Positions 27,509 through 35,601 of a DNA stretch of 64,000 nucleotides are shown here, one piece after another. The number at the start of each line of letters is the position of its first letter. Positions within the stretch are counted from its first letter, which is position 1. The translations under genes and the position numbers were made by a program. The stretch comes from Magnetospirillum sp. XM-1 (GTDB lineage: Bacteria; Pseudomonadota; Alphaproteobacteria; Rhodospirillales; Magnetospirillaceae). The notes below the pieces were generated by a model. The model saw only the letters and a list, made by a program, of their open reading frames with translations. It did not search any database and had not been told where the DNA came from. Location: contig NZ_LN997848.1 of assembly GCF_001511835.1 (NCBI RefSeq), positions 2,694,001-2,758,000 of the forward strand. The letters are read 5' to 3'.

Positions 27509-30010
27509 TCAGCCCGCCTTGCGGTCGCTCATCTCGTCCAGGAACGAACTGACTTCCTGCTTCAGGCTTTCGGCCTGGCCGGACAGTTCGGACGAGGCGT
27601 CCTTCACCGCCAGGGCGGCGTCGCCGGTCTGGCCGGCGGCCTGGCTGACCTCGTTGATGGACTGACCCACCTCGACCGTGGCCGAGGAGACCTCCTGCAT
27701 GCTGCGGCTGATTTCGGCGGTTGCGGCGGATTGCTCCTCCACGGCCGCCGCCACCATGGCGGCAATGCTGTCGATCTCGCCGATGCGCTGGACGATGGCC
27801 GACATGGCGTTGGCCGAGGTGTTCGCCTCGGACTGGATGGCGGAGATCTGGCGGGTGATCTCGTCCGTGGCCCGCGCCGTCTGGTTGGCGAGGTTCTTGA
27901 CCTCGCCCGCCACCACGGCGAAGCCCTTGCCGGCCTCGCCGGCCCTGGCCGCCTCGATGGTGGCGTTCAAGGCCAGCAGATTGGTCTGTGACGCGATGTC
28001 GGTGATCAGGTTCACCACCTCGCCGATCCGCTGGGCGGCGTCGGCCAGGCTGGAGACCATCGCGTTGGTGCGGTTGGCATCGTCGGCCGCTGCCTTGCTG
28101 GCTTCGGCGGTGCGGGAAACCTGGCTGGCGATCTCGTTGATGGAGGCCGACAACTCCTCGGTGGCGGCGGCGGCGGTCTGCACCCGGTCGCGGGTCAGAT
28201 CGGACGCCTGATTGACCTCGCCGCTGCGCTGGATGGTCTGGGTGGCGGTGACCGACATGGTCTCGGACGAGGCCAGCAGTTCATTGGAGGCGGCGGCCAG
28301 GCTGGTGAGGAAGCCATGCACGCGGCCATTGAACTGCTCGATGGCCTGCTGCTTGCGCACGAAGGCGGCGATGCGGGCCTTATTTTCGGTCCAGCCGTCC
28401 TTGCCCAGATATTCGGCGGCGATCAGCTTCTCCTTGAAGAACTGGACGGCGCGGGCGATCTCGCCGATCTCGTCGCGTGCGGCGGTGGAGGGCACGCCCA
28501 TCGTGCGGTTGCCCTCGGCCAGGGTGCGCATGACCTGGGTAAGGCGCAGCAGCGGCGGCGCCAGCGATGATTTCAGGGCGATGGCGAACAGGGCGATGGT
28601 GATGATGGCGATGACCGAGATCACCACCAGGTTGACCAGGGTGCTGGCTCCGGCATCGCGCTCGGCGGCCACCTGGCGGGTCATCTTGGCCGCCATCTCG
28701 TCCTCGGCGTTCTTCAGCAGGTCGATGCGGGCGGTCTGGGCGGAAAACCAGTCCGGCGCCTTGATCCCGGCGGTGGTGCCGGTGCCGATGCTAGACAGGG
28801 CGGCCTTGCGCATTTCGGCAACCTTGTCGACCGCCTCGCCGTGGACCTTGTCGCGGACCGTCTTGGCGAAGGCGGGATCGATTCCGGCGGCGAAGGCGTC
28901 GTCGAACGCCCGTTGCTCGGCGATCAGGCCGACGAAATTCTGGTACAGCTCGGGGGTGAACTGGCCGGCGGCGAAGCCGGCGGCGCCCACCGCACGCTCG
29001 CGCCCGGCGCGCTCCTTGCTCTTGATGAAGTTGACATAGGCCCCGAGATCGCGGGTGACGTCGGCCTCGGTGGCGGCGCGGGTCACGACCTCGATCTGTC
29101 CGATCAGGGTGTCGACCATCGCGGTGTAGTTGCCCACCATCTGGGCCGGGGGCGAGGTCTGGCCGTCGACGGCGCGGCGCAGGTCGGCCAGTCCGGCCAG
29201 GGCGGTCTCGGCCGCCTTCAAGGTCTCGCGCAGCTGCGGCGACGGATTACCGGCCAGGGATTGGCGGAAGCCGGCGCTGGCGGTGTCGGTGGCGGTGCGC
29301 TGGCTGGCCAGCTCGGCCGAGAACTGGGTGCCCTTGCTGCCCAGGAACAGGGCCGAGCCGCCGCGTTCCTTCTGCAGTTCATGCACCAGCGAACTGGCCC
29401 GCACGCCGATGTTGACGGTGGCGATCAGGTTGTCCTTGGCCCGAATGTCGGCCAGGCCGGTGTTCAGCAGGTTGATGATCTGCATGGCCAGCAGCGCCAC
29501 CGGAATCAGCGCCAGCAAGGTGATGCGGGTGCCGACCCGGAAACGGTCCAGCCGGGCCGCCAGGCGTTGCCACGCGCCTGCGTCGGGCATGTCCTCCAGC
29601 TTGACGTCGCACAGCCCCTTGGCCTGGAACACCTCGCGCAGCTTCAGGTCCTGGCAGACGATGTGGTTGATCAGCCAGGCCTTCATGTATTCCAGAACCT
29701 CGCCGGCGAAGTCCTCGTCCTCGCGCAGGGCGGCCGCCATTTCGTCGAAGCGGGCGCGGGCCATGGCGTGGCTTGCGCGGTGCTCTGCGAGATCGGCCGC
29801 GCCGGCCTTGGCCATCAGCGCCTCTTCGCGCTCGAGATGGGTGGCCAGGTGTTCGCGGAAACCCTCCATCACCCGGCGGATCACCTGGGCGCCACGGTTT
29901 GCCTCGTGCTCGTCGTGGAGATGGTTGATCAGTTCCGCCAGCTTGCGGTGATCCGCATCCAGCGCGGCGACGCCGATGCTCAGGGAGGAGTTCCATTCGA
30001 TCAGGGGCAT
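27509..30010 (-). CDS. Chemoreceptor with N-terminal bacteriohemerythrin and nitrate/nitrite-sensing domain
   Basis: 833 residues. Residues 1-130 form a bacteriohemerythrin with all seven diiron ligands recognisable (H21, H58, E62, H77, H81, H116, D121). A membrane segment (about 158-180) leads to a periplasmic NIT domain beginning '[17 protein letters not shown]' and running to about 430. A second membrane segment (about 465-487), a HAMP region and a long MCP signalling domain with the conserved hairpin ('[20 protein letters not shown]', '[14 protein letters not shown]') follow. Known roles: hemerythrins bind O2, NIT domains bind nitrate or nitrite, and MCPs drive the CheA pathway. A receptor combining cytoplasmic O2 and periplasmic N-oxide sensing suits a microaerophilic denitrifier. 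No CheA/CheW genes are nearby. Confidence 0.92.
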   Translation of the reverse strand: MPLIEWNSSLSIGVAALDADHRKLAELINHLHDEHEANRGAQVIRRVMEGFREHLATHLEREEALMAKAGAADLAEHRASHAMARARFDEMAAALREDEDFAGEVLEYMKAWLINHIVCQDLKLREVFQAKGLCDVKLEDMPDAGAWQRLAARLDRFRVGTRITLLALIPVALLAMQIINLLNTGLADIRAKDNLIATVNIGVRASSLVHELQKERGGSALFLGSKGTQFSAELASQRTATDTASAGFRQSLAGNPSPQLRETLKAAETALAGLADLRRAVDGQTSPPAQMVGNYTAMVDTLIGQIEVVTRAATEADVTRDLGAYVNFIKSKERAGRERAVGAAGFAAGQFTPELYQNFVGLIAEQRAFDDAFAAGIDPAFAKTVRDKVHGEAVDKVAEMRKAALSSIGTGTTAGIKAPDWFSAQTARIDLLKNAEDEMAAKMTRQVAAERDAGASTLVNLVVISVIAIITIALFAIALKSSLAPPLLRLTQVMRTLAEGNRTMGVPSTAARDEIGEIARAVQFFKEKLIAAEYLGKDGWTENKARIAAFVRKQQAIEQFNGRVHGFLTSLAAASNELLASSETMSVTATQTIQRSGEVNQASDLTRDRVQTAAAATEELSASINEIASQVSRTAEASKAAADDANRTNAMVSSLADAAQRIGEVVNLITDIASQTNLLALNATIEAARAGEAGKGFAVVAGEVKNLANQTARATDEITRQISAIQSEANTSANAMSAIVQRIGEIDSIAAMVAAAVEEQSAATAEISRSMQEVSSATVEVGQSINEVSQAAGQTGDAALAVKDASSELSGQAESLKQEVSSFLDEMSDRKAG

Positions 30011-30442
30011 GATGTCCTATCCTTGGCTGCTCATGCCTTGATTATGGGGTGATTGAATGTGAATGTTTATTTATCCTGAATCGTTATACGCAAGATGTAA
30101 TGGAATAACATGACAAGGGTGCCTCAGGCGAAATTCCTGTGATGAATAGGTACGCGGTGATTTTTCCGTTAAATGATTGTGTTTTGTGTGGGCGTGCACG
30201 TGCGACATGCGCGCAAATCCAGGGGTACTGCTGATAAATTTTTGCTTAATGCCTATTTTATGGGCATAAATAATTCAATGATTATTTATTGTTCTTTTCG
30301 GGCCGCATCCGGGCCGGGCGGAACGTTGTCCGCCCGGCCGGCCTTTGGGAGGGCAATGGGGGGCTCGCTCCGGCAGTCCTGTTGCCGCCGTACGGCGTTT
30401 CATGGCCTGGACGGTGGGTGGGGGCTGGCGCAATATGGCGCC
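30011..30442. other. Gene-free AT-rich region upstream of chemoreceptor and arfB
   Basis: 432 bp between the divergent chemoreceptor gene and the interrupted arfB. The part at 30040-30300 is AT-rich and should hold the chemoreceptor promoter. At 30312-30339 a 10-bp GC inverted repeat (30312-30321 with 30330-30339) forms a hairpin without a U-tract. The arfB promoter should be between this hairpin and 30443. I see no credible gene here. Confidence 0.5.
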
Positions 30443-30553
30443 ATGATCCCCGTGACCCACCGCATCTCCATCGACGAATCCGAGATCGAGGAAAGCTTCG
30501 TCCGCGCCGCCGGGCCGGGCGGGCAGAACGTCAACGCGTTCAGGACGTCATAG
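30443..30553 (+). pseudogene. arfB: 5' fragment of host arfB, interrupted by an integrated element
   Basis: Residues 1-31 (MIPVTHRISIDESEIEESFV and on to GPGGQNVN) are the N-terminus of the peptidyl-tRNA hydrolase ArfB/YaeJ up to and including the catalytic GGQ. After 30535 the frame enters foreign sequence, adds 'AFRTS' and stops at 30553 inside the left terminal repeat. The remaining 108 codons are found in the right frame 4.7 kb away at 35263-35598. The two halves add up to 139 residues, exactly the length of the intact copy inside the element. Confidence 0.9.
30526..30535 (+). other. Left attachment-site core (attL)
   Basis: GAACGTCAAC, overlapping the codons for N-V-N of the ArfB GGQNVN motif. 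It is repeated directly at 35262-35271. Rejoining the flanks through this core restores a continuous arfB frame. Confidence 0.8.
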
Positions 30554-30559
30554 CTAGAC
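30537..30559 (+). repeat. Left arm of the element's terminal dyad
   Basis: This 23-bp arm is the inverse of 35244-35266 with two mismatches. The outer 15 bp (30545-30559, ACGTCATAGCTAGAC) match perfectly and the CGTTCA block (30537-30542) also matches. In the circular form the two arms would flank the attP core symmetrically, as expected for recombinase half-sites. Confidence 0.75.
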
Positions 30560-30608
30560 CTCTCACCAGCCAGTGGACGGACGACCTGAACCGTCGATAT
30601 AAAGCCGG

Positions 30609-31028
30609 ATGATCCAGATCACGCACCGCATCAGCATCGACGAGAAGGAAATTGAGGAGAGCTTCGTCCGCTCGTCCGGTCCAGGCGGCCAGAATGTAAA
30701 TAAAGTCGAGACTGCGGTTCAGCTACGCTTTGACGCTCGCCGGTCACCGTCGCTACCTGATGATGTGAGCGTGCGACTTCAGAAGCTGGCCGGAAGCAAG
30801 CTGACTCTGGACGGCGTGATCGTCATCACCGCCCAGACCCACCGCAGCCAGGAGCGCAACCGGGTCGAGGCGCTGTCCAAGCTGGTGGAGATGATCCGCG
30901 AGGCCGCCAAGCCACCACCGCCCAAGCGCCGTCCCACCAAGCCGACCAAGGGCTCCCAGGAACGGCGGCTGGAGAGCAAGGGCAAGCGGTCGGAGACCAA
31001 GAAGCTGCGGTCGCAGCGACCGGAATAG
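30609..31028 (+). CDS. arfB: Peptidyl-tRNA hydrolase ArfB (ribosome rescue), copy carried by the element
   Basis: 139 residues, complete. The release-factor-like domain carries GPGGQNVN with GGQ at 26-28, and the basic C-terminal tail ('KRRPTKPTKGSQERRLESKG') is the part that enters the mRNA channel of stalled ribosomes. ArfB hydrolyses peptidyl-tRNA on non-stop ribosomes. By eye it is roughly two-thirds identical to the reassembled host ArfB, so it is a divergent homologue and not a recent duplicate. It starts 73 bp inside the left end in the same direction as the host gene, 55 bp after the stop of the interrupted fragment, so the host arfB promoter could drive it. The ribosome binding site is weak. 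Confidence 0.92.
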   Translation: MIQITHRISIDEKEIEESFVRSSGPGGQNVNKVETAVQLRFDARRSPSLPDDVSVRLQKLAGSKLTLDGVIVITAQTHRSQERNRVEALSKLVEMIREAAKPPPPKRRPTKPTKGSQERRLESKGKRSETKKLRSQRPE

Positions 31029-31199
31029 GCAGGTACTGCTGACGCGATTTCCGGCCTCTGGCTGGCCTTGAAGTGCCGGCCATCATGTCGGCCCGTCTCA
31101 GGCGGCTTGGGGGCTGGGAGGCCCCTCCTGGGAGTCTGGAGAGCTGTGCCTGGTTCTCGCGCCGCGCCAGTAATCTCGATGCCCATTGGAGCCAGCGGG
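31029..31199. other. Non-coding gap inside the element
   Basis: 171 bp between the element's arfB and the minus-strand remnant. No ORF with convincing composition, no clear terminator hairpin with a U-tract, and no repeat was found. Confidence 0.4.
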
Positions 31200-31378
31200 C
31201 TATGCGTCCTTCAGGACCATCGCCTTCAGCGTTACGAAGGTCGGGTCATCGTCAGATACCGGCGCCTTGAGCCTCATGACGAGCGAGCTGTCCCCCGATC
31301 CTGATGGCGGCGATACCGGCGATGACACGCTGGTGGACCCGCCGGCCAGGTGGGTGGTCGCGTCGGTGTCGGTCTTCA
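31200..31378 (-). pseudogene. C-terminal remnant of a minus-strand gene, out of frame with the truncated restriction gene
   Basis: Directly after the restriction gene's early stop, the neighbouring frame stays open for about 60 codons and ends at TAG (31200-31202). Its product ends '...SLVMRLKAPVSDDDPTFVTL' and then KAMVLKDA, which looks like natural protein rather than shadow translation. It may be the true C-terminus of the restriction enzyme after a large frameshifting deletion, or the tail of another lost gene. I cannot decide from this sequence. Confidence 0.4.
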
Positions 31379-32728
31379 GCCGACGATCCTGGCCGCGTCC
31401 TCCACCCTGATCTGGTTGTTTTCTGTGTCCTTAAGCAGGTTCTGGAGGGTGCGGCTGATATGGTCCTCGTCCATGGCCAGGACGATGACCTTGTAGTCAC
31501 ACAGCAACTCGGCCTGGACCGCCTCGCTGAAGGTAATGACGTGCAACTGCGGGCCGTACAGCTTTTCGTCATCCATGGAGCACAGGGCGACGTTGCCCTT
31601 TTCCGCCGTCGCCTTGGCAGCGTCGCCAAAGATGCGCGGTGTGGCGGTCATGTACAGCCGCTTGGCGGCACGGATGAAGCCGGCATCGTGGACCTTGACG
31701 AAGGTGCTCTCGTCCTCGTCGTCGAAGGTGGCGCCGGTGGTGCGGTGCGCCTCGTCGCAGACGATCAGATCGAAGTCAGGCAGGCCGTGCAGCTTCTGGG
31801 CCTGGGAAATGACGTCGATGGAATGGTAGGTGCTGTAGACCACCGTCATGTGGTGGTCGTCGTGGCGCTTGCCCATCTCGGCAGCCAGGCGCCCGGCATC
31901 GGTGGTGGCCGGATAGCGCAGCTCGTGGGCGAAGGTCTGCACCACGTCGTCGTCTTTGCGGCGCTTGTTGCCCACGTCGCTATCGGAGCAGACGGCAAAG
32001 CTGTGCAACGGGGTCTCGCTCTCCTGGGTCCATTCGGTCAAGGTCTGGGAGAGGAGCGACAGGCTGGGGACCAAGAACAGTACGCGCCGGCCCCGCCCGG
32101 CCAGCTTCTCGGCGACCTTCAGGCTGGTGAAGGTCTTGCCGGTGCCACAGGCCATGATTAGCTTGCCCCGGTCGGCGGTGGCCAGTCCCTGCTCCACCTT
32201 GGCCACGGCGACGATCTGGTGGTCGCGGAGCTTCTTCTTCGGCTTCAGGACCGGCTCTTGGCGGGGCTTGTACTGCGCCCAGTCGATCTGGCTGTTTTCC
32301 AGGTCGAACAGATCAATCTTGCTGACGGATGGCTGCTGGTTCTGGAGCGCGTCGCTTGCGTGCTCGCTCCAGTTGTTGGTCGTGGTGACGATGATGCGGT
32401 GGGTGAACGGCTTCTTCCCCGAGGCGGTGAAGAAGCTGTCGATGTCGGACTTCATCACCCGGTGATCGGGCGCAAAGAACTTGCATTGGATGGCATGGAA
32501 CTCGGCGGTGCCTTCGGTCTTGGCCACCAGGTCAATGCCGGTGTCGCGCTTATCCAGCCCTTGCAGGTCAGCCCATTCCGCATAGGTCCATACGTCGCTG
32601 TAGAGGTCGCGATAGCTGGCCTCGTTGCGTAGGTAGCAGACGATCAGCTCCTCGAAATAGGTGCCTTTCTCGCGTTCGGTGACGGCAGCCTTGCGGAACG
32701 TGTCGAGGAGATCGTGCAACGCGGACAT
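31376..32728 (-). pseudogene. Truncated type ISP-like restriction enzyme: Mrr-type nuclease plus DEAH helicase, no methyltransferase
   Basis: 450 residues from ATG 32728 (an in-frame upstream start at 32755 is less likely). The N-terminal Mrr-like PD-(D/E)xK nuclease shows E26/E27, GID with D66, and Q81-C-K83. The helicase part has the Walker A-like ACGTGKT, DEAH in LIVCDEAHRTTG, and motif III YMTATPRIF. Single-chain type ISP enzymes such as LlaGI are about 1,600 residues and continue with the second RecA domain, an N6-adenine methyltransferase and a target-recognition domain. This protein stops just after the start of the second RecA domain, at 'EDAARIVG'. Without helicase motifs IV-VI it should not restrict DNA. 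The truncation coincides with the start of unrelated frame usage at about 31378. Confidence 0.75.
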
Positions 32729-32841
32729 GGTGAGGCTTTCAACTGGCGGGCGCAAAATGGCCGGAATGGTAACCTGCGAAATGCTCCTTTGCCAGGGGGG
32801 AAGGCGGAGAAAGCCGTGGTGATGTCATCTGCTCGTGTTGC

Positions 32842-33708
32842 TCAGCCCGTTCCCACGAGGCACCGGAGGCGCTCGGGATCGCCCCCGGTGACTCGCAGCA
32901 GCTCCTTTTGGAGCTGATCCTTGCCGTGGGCGGTCTGTCCGCCGAGGGCGGCGACCACCTGGCGCAACCATGCGGCACCTTTCATGTAGACCTGGGCGGC
33001 AACCCACGCCTCGAAATCCTTGGCCTCGGGCAGCCGGTCGATTAGGGCAGTGGGGTGGTGGGGAGTGGTCGGGGACGACGGGGTTTCCTCCGCCAATTCC
33101 TCGCCAGCTCGCTCTGTCAATTCATCTCCGGCCCGCTCGGCAATCTCGGCGCGGATCTCCTGTTCCTCGCCCGGCGTCAAGACGGTGATGGTCAGACTGG
33201 CGGGCTGGTCGCTGGCCTGGTTCCCTCCGGCAATGGTAGGAAGAAGCCCGAGCCGCCGCAGGCCCTCTTCGCTTTCGCGTAACGCCCTGACCAGTCCGCC
33301 CATGGCGACCGGCCCGATCTTCCCGCGATTGGCTCTCATGTAGGCGTTGACCTCGCCAATTGTGGCCACGTAATTGGTTGCCAGCCCTCGCCATGCCTGC
33401 CCACCGGCGTGCGCCCAGGCTTCTGCCTCATCCTCGTTACGTAACGTTTCGGCGGTGGCCACCTGTTGCGGCTGGGGTTCTGGCGGGCGATCCGCTGGGG
33501 CTGGAAGGGCCTTGGCCGGGACGGCAGCGGGGGCAGTAGCGCCCCCCTGATCTCGACGGCGTTTTAGCCCCTTGGAAACAGCTTGCTCGGAAATCCCAAG
33601 TTCTCGGGCAAGCTCGGCCTGCGTCACCGTACCGGCAGCAAGGCCAGCGAGGTGATCTTCGGTCAAGCCAGCCATGCCAGGCCCAGAGGATGTCCGCCGC
33701 TTCGTCAT
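32842..33708 (-). CDS. HTH-domain protein of the element, unknown role
   Basis: 288 residues from ATG 33708; a GTG one codon upstream (33711) with GGGAG spacing is an alternative. The N-terminus carries a helix-turn-helix: VTQAELARELGISEQAVSKG followed by basic residues. An Ala/Pro/Gln-rich linker and a helical region follow ('GGQAWRGLATNYVATIGEVN'), then an acidic stretch with repeated ERAGEELAE-type sequence, and a C-terminal region ending 'GGDPERLRCLVGTG'. Such DNA-binding proteins with variable C-terminal parts are common in phage-like elements, for example small-terminase-like or regulatory proteins. I cannot name the family. It is upstream of the restriction remnant on the same strand. 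Confidence 0.65.
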   Translation of the reverse strand: MTKRRTSSGPGMAGLTEDHLAGLAAGTVTQAELARELGISEQAVSKGLKRRRDQGGATAPAAVPAKALPAPADRPPEPQPQQVATAETLRNEDEAEAWAHAGGQAWRGLATNYVATIGEVNAYMRANRGKIGPVAMGGLVRALRESEEGLRRLGLLPTIAGGNQASDQPASLTITVLTPGEEQEIRAEIAERAGDELTERAGEELAEETPSSPTTPHHPTALIDRLPEAKDFEAWVAAQVYMKGAAWLRQVVAALGGQTAHGKDQLQKELLRVTGGDPERLRCLVGTG

Positions 33709-33795
33709 CACCGCGCATCTCCCACGGGATGAACGAGAGACACCCCGCCGATGTGGTGGCGGGGCGGCTTCGCGGGCCAGGTGGTGGCCTGGACG

Positions 33796-34092
33796 TCAAG
33801 CATGGTCCAGACCGGACTTGATCAGGTCCAAGCCACGGCCCGGCAGAGACGGCGGGCGCCGATAGGGCAAGGCGTTGGCGTTGCGGCGCTGTTGCTGCTC
33901 GGCCTCGGCCTTGCGCTGTTCGGCCTCCCGCCGGGCCGTGGCTCGGATTTCTTCCTTCTCGGCGGCGTCCTGCCGCTCCATGGTGACCAGTTCGTCCACC
34001 TCGCCATCGGTCATGATGGTGCTGTCATCGGCGGACATGGCCTGCCGCTGGCGGTCGCGGAGCCACTGAAGGCGCTGGGTATCAACCGGCAT
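33796..34092 (-). CDS. Small charged hypothetical protein of the element
   Basis: 98 residues. The N-terminal half is mixed ('DTQRLQWLRDRQRQAMSADD'), the middle (about 45-72) is a strongly charged Glu/Arg/Ala/Gln helix that looks like a coiled coil, and the tail is proline- and arginine-containing. Its start overlaps the 3' end of the truncated HTH gene by 11 bp, which suggests a shared transcript. No family recognised. The overlap and the sensible composition support it being real. Confidence 0.5.
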   Translation of the reverse strand: MPVDTQRLQWLRDRQRQAMSADDSTIMTDGEVDELVTMERQDAAEKEEIRATARREAEQRKAEAEQQQRRNANALPYRRPPSLPGRGLDLIKSGLDHA

Positions 34093-34455
34093 GCTGGGTC
34101 TCCATCACCGTCGAGATTGCGTGGGCGGCGCTGCGCACCGCGTTATTCAAGAGCGTGGAGCTGGACAGGCGCTCGTCACCCACAAGGAGAGCCAAGGCGT
34201 CCAGCAAGGTCAGCGTCCAAGCGGCTTCGGTACCCTGGCGCCCGTCCTCCCGCTTCCAGCAGGCACGGGCACCGACGATCACGCCGGTGATGCCGACCTC
34301 TGTGGCCGAGGGGATGCCGGCGGCCAGGCGGTCGATCCGCTGGCGGGAGACGCCATACGCCTTGGCAACCTCCTGGGGAGATCGGCCAAGAATGCCGACC
34401 TCCAGCCGGACGGCGGCACGGGCGGCGGCGGTCAGGAAGACCGCCCGTAACGTGG
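34082..34455 (-). pseudogene. HTH protein gene lacking its 5' end
   Basis: On the minus strand the frame ending at 34082 is open well past its only internal GTG (34282) and reads a clear helix-turn-helix (SPQEVAKAYGVSRQRIDRLA) followed by 'WTLTLLDALALLVGDERLS'. No ATG, GTG or TTG start precedes the HTH before the sequence turns into the recombinase remnant on the other strand near 34450. The gene has therefore lost its start. The same junction removed the 5' end of the recombinase, which places both losses in one deletion. Confidence 0.6.
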
Positions 34456-35249
34456 CCGGACGGCGACCAAGGCGTCCTTGGCTTCTCGTTGGTCGAATTT
34501 TCTGCGGCTGCTGCGGCTCGCGCTACATCCATACCGACAGCAAGGGGACTCACTACTACTGCTGCAACGTCAGGAAGAACCGTGAGCCCCGAGACGCCTG
34601 CACGACCTCCCCCTACATCAAGATGGTCGATATCGACAACGAGGTGAAAGCCACCATCCATGATCTGCTGACACGGCGCCTGGGCGGCCCGGATAAGATG
34701 AAGGAGCTTATCTTGAGCCAGGTCTTCCGCGACCAACGGGAACTGGAGCTGCGCATTGGATTGGCGGAAGCCGAACTCGCGAAGGCGGATCAGGTCTGGA
34801 AGGAAAAGCGGGCGAAGGTTTCGACCCTGCTGGATGCCGGATATGACCTGAAGACGATGCCGGAGGTGAAGGAGGATGTCACCAAGGCAACCGAGAGCCG
34901 GGAGCGTATTGCGTCGGCGCTGTATGCCCTGATGGATCAAAAGACCATCCTCGACCAAAAGCTGGCCATGGACGTGGATGCGCTATCGCGTGTCATCAAC
35001 CGCATCAACGATGGCCTGCGCAGCATGGCGGCGACTGAAGCCGCAGAAGGGCAGCGGTCTGATGTGGTCTTGTTGGTGAAGATGTTGGTCAAGAGGGTTG
35101 TCGTCCATGAAGACCGGAGCAGGACGATTGAACTGGTCGAAGACTCCTCGGCAATAGCGCAGGCGTTCATGAGGCTGTTGGAGGCGGCAGCCAGCGAGGT
35201 CAGCCAGGCCGATGGGATCAAGCATCACCTTGAGAGAGCGCATGTCTAG
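34450..35249 (+). pseudogene. Large serine recombinase remnant, catalytic domain missing
   Basis: About 265 codons survive. They start around RRPRRPWLLVGRIFCGCCGS, the entry to the zinc-ribbon domain with CxxC pairs (C-G-C-C and, after 'THYYCCN', a second pair). A long coiled-coil region ('LRIGLAEAELAKADQVWKEK' onward) and a helical C-terminus follow. This is the C-terminal half of large serine integrases. The N-terminal resolvase domain (catalytic serine) and the recombinase domain, normally 250-300 residues, are absent. The open frame upstream (34155-34450) is antisense to an HTH gene. The TAG lies inside the right terminal repeat. Confidence 0.8.
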
Positions 35250-35266
35250 CTATGACGTATTGAACG
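35244..35266 (-). repeat. Right arm of the element's terminal dyad
   Basis: Inverse of 30537-30559. The 15-bp part GTCTAGCTATGACGT (35244-35258) is a perfect reverse complement of 30545-30559 and contains the recombinase stop codon. Confidence 0.75.
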
Positions 35267-35271
35267 TCAAC
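35262..35271 (+). other. Right attachment-site core (attR)
   Basis: GAACGTCAAC, direct repeat of 30526-30535. The arfB codons continue immediately after it with K-T-S-T-A-V-Q-L. Confidence 0.8.
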
Positions 35272-35598
35272 AAGACCAGCACGGCGGTGCAGTTACGCTT
35301 TGATGTGCGGGGCAGCCCCAATCTGCCGGACCGGGTGAAGGCCAATCTGGAGCGGCTGGCGGGGCGGCGCCTCACCAAGGAGGGGGTGCTGGTGCTGGTG
35401 GCCCAGGACGCGCGAAGCCAGGAAATGAACCGTCAGGCGGCGCTGGAGCGTCTTCTCGAGATGATCCGCGAGGCCGCCAAGCCGCCGCCGCCCATTCGCC
35501 GCGCCACCAAGCCCACCAAGGGCAGCCAGCAGCGCCGCATGGACAGCAAGAGCAAGCGGGGAGAGGTCAAGCGCCTGCGGACCGAGCGGCCGGAATAG
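35263..35598 (+). pseudogene. arfB: 3' fragment of host arfB
   Basis: Starting at the N-V-N codons of the attR core, the frame gives the last 108 residues of the host ArfB ('TSTAVQLRFDVRGSPNLPDR', 'ARSQEMNRQAALERLLEMIR', and the basic tail ending RLRTERPE). It has no GGQ motif, because that lies in the 5' fragment, and no start of its own except a chance upstream one inside the element, so it should be inactive. It ends 3 bp before the convergent phosphatase gene. Confidence 0.9.
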
Positions 35599-35601
35599 GG
35601 C

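Larger units (their letters stand above)
30526..35271 (+). mobile_element. Decayed serine-recombinase element integrated in arfB
   Basis: A 4.7-kb insertion splits arfB. The 10-bp sequence GAACGTCAAC occurs at both ends (30526-30535 and 35262-35271), so the element is 4,736 bp between equivalent points. The only recombinase gene, a remnant of a large serine recombinase, ends inside the right end (TAG at 35247-35249), the usual layout for such integrases next to their att site. Cargo in order: complete arfB (+), a minus-strand C-terminal remnant, a truncated type ISP-like restriction gene (-), an HTH gene (-), a small hypothetical gene (-), a truncated HTH gene (-), and the recombinase remnant (+). 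Missing gene ends show at least two internal deletions, so it is probably immobile on its own. Confidence 0.88.

Noticed and set aside
30173..30442. Upstream extension of the arfB 5' fragment in the same frame
   Set aside because: The element's ArfB starts at the residue equivalent to the ATG at 30443, and the upstream codons are AT-rich and unlike ArfB.
34155..34450. N-terminal 98 codons of the open frame that ends in the recombinase zinc ribbon
   Set aside because: They are antisense to an HTH gene fragment and show no resolvase motifs, so they are not the recombinase N-terminus.
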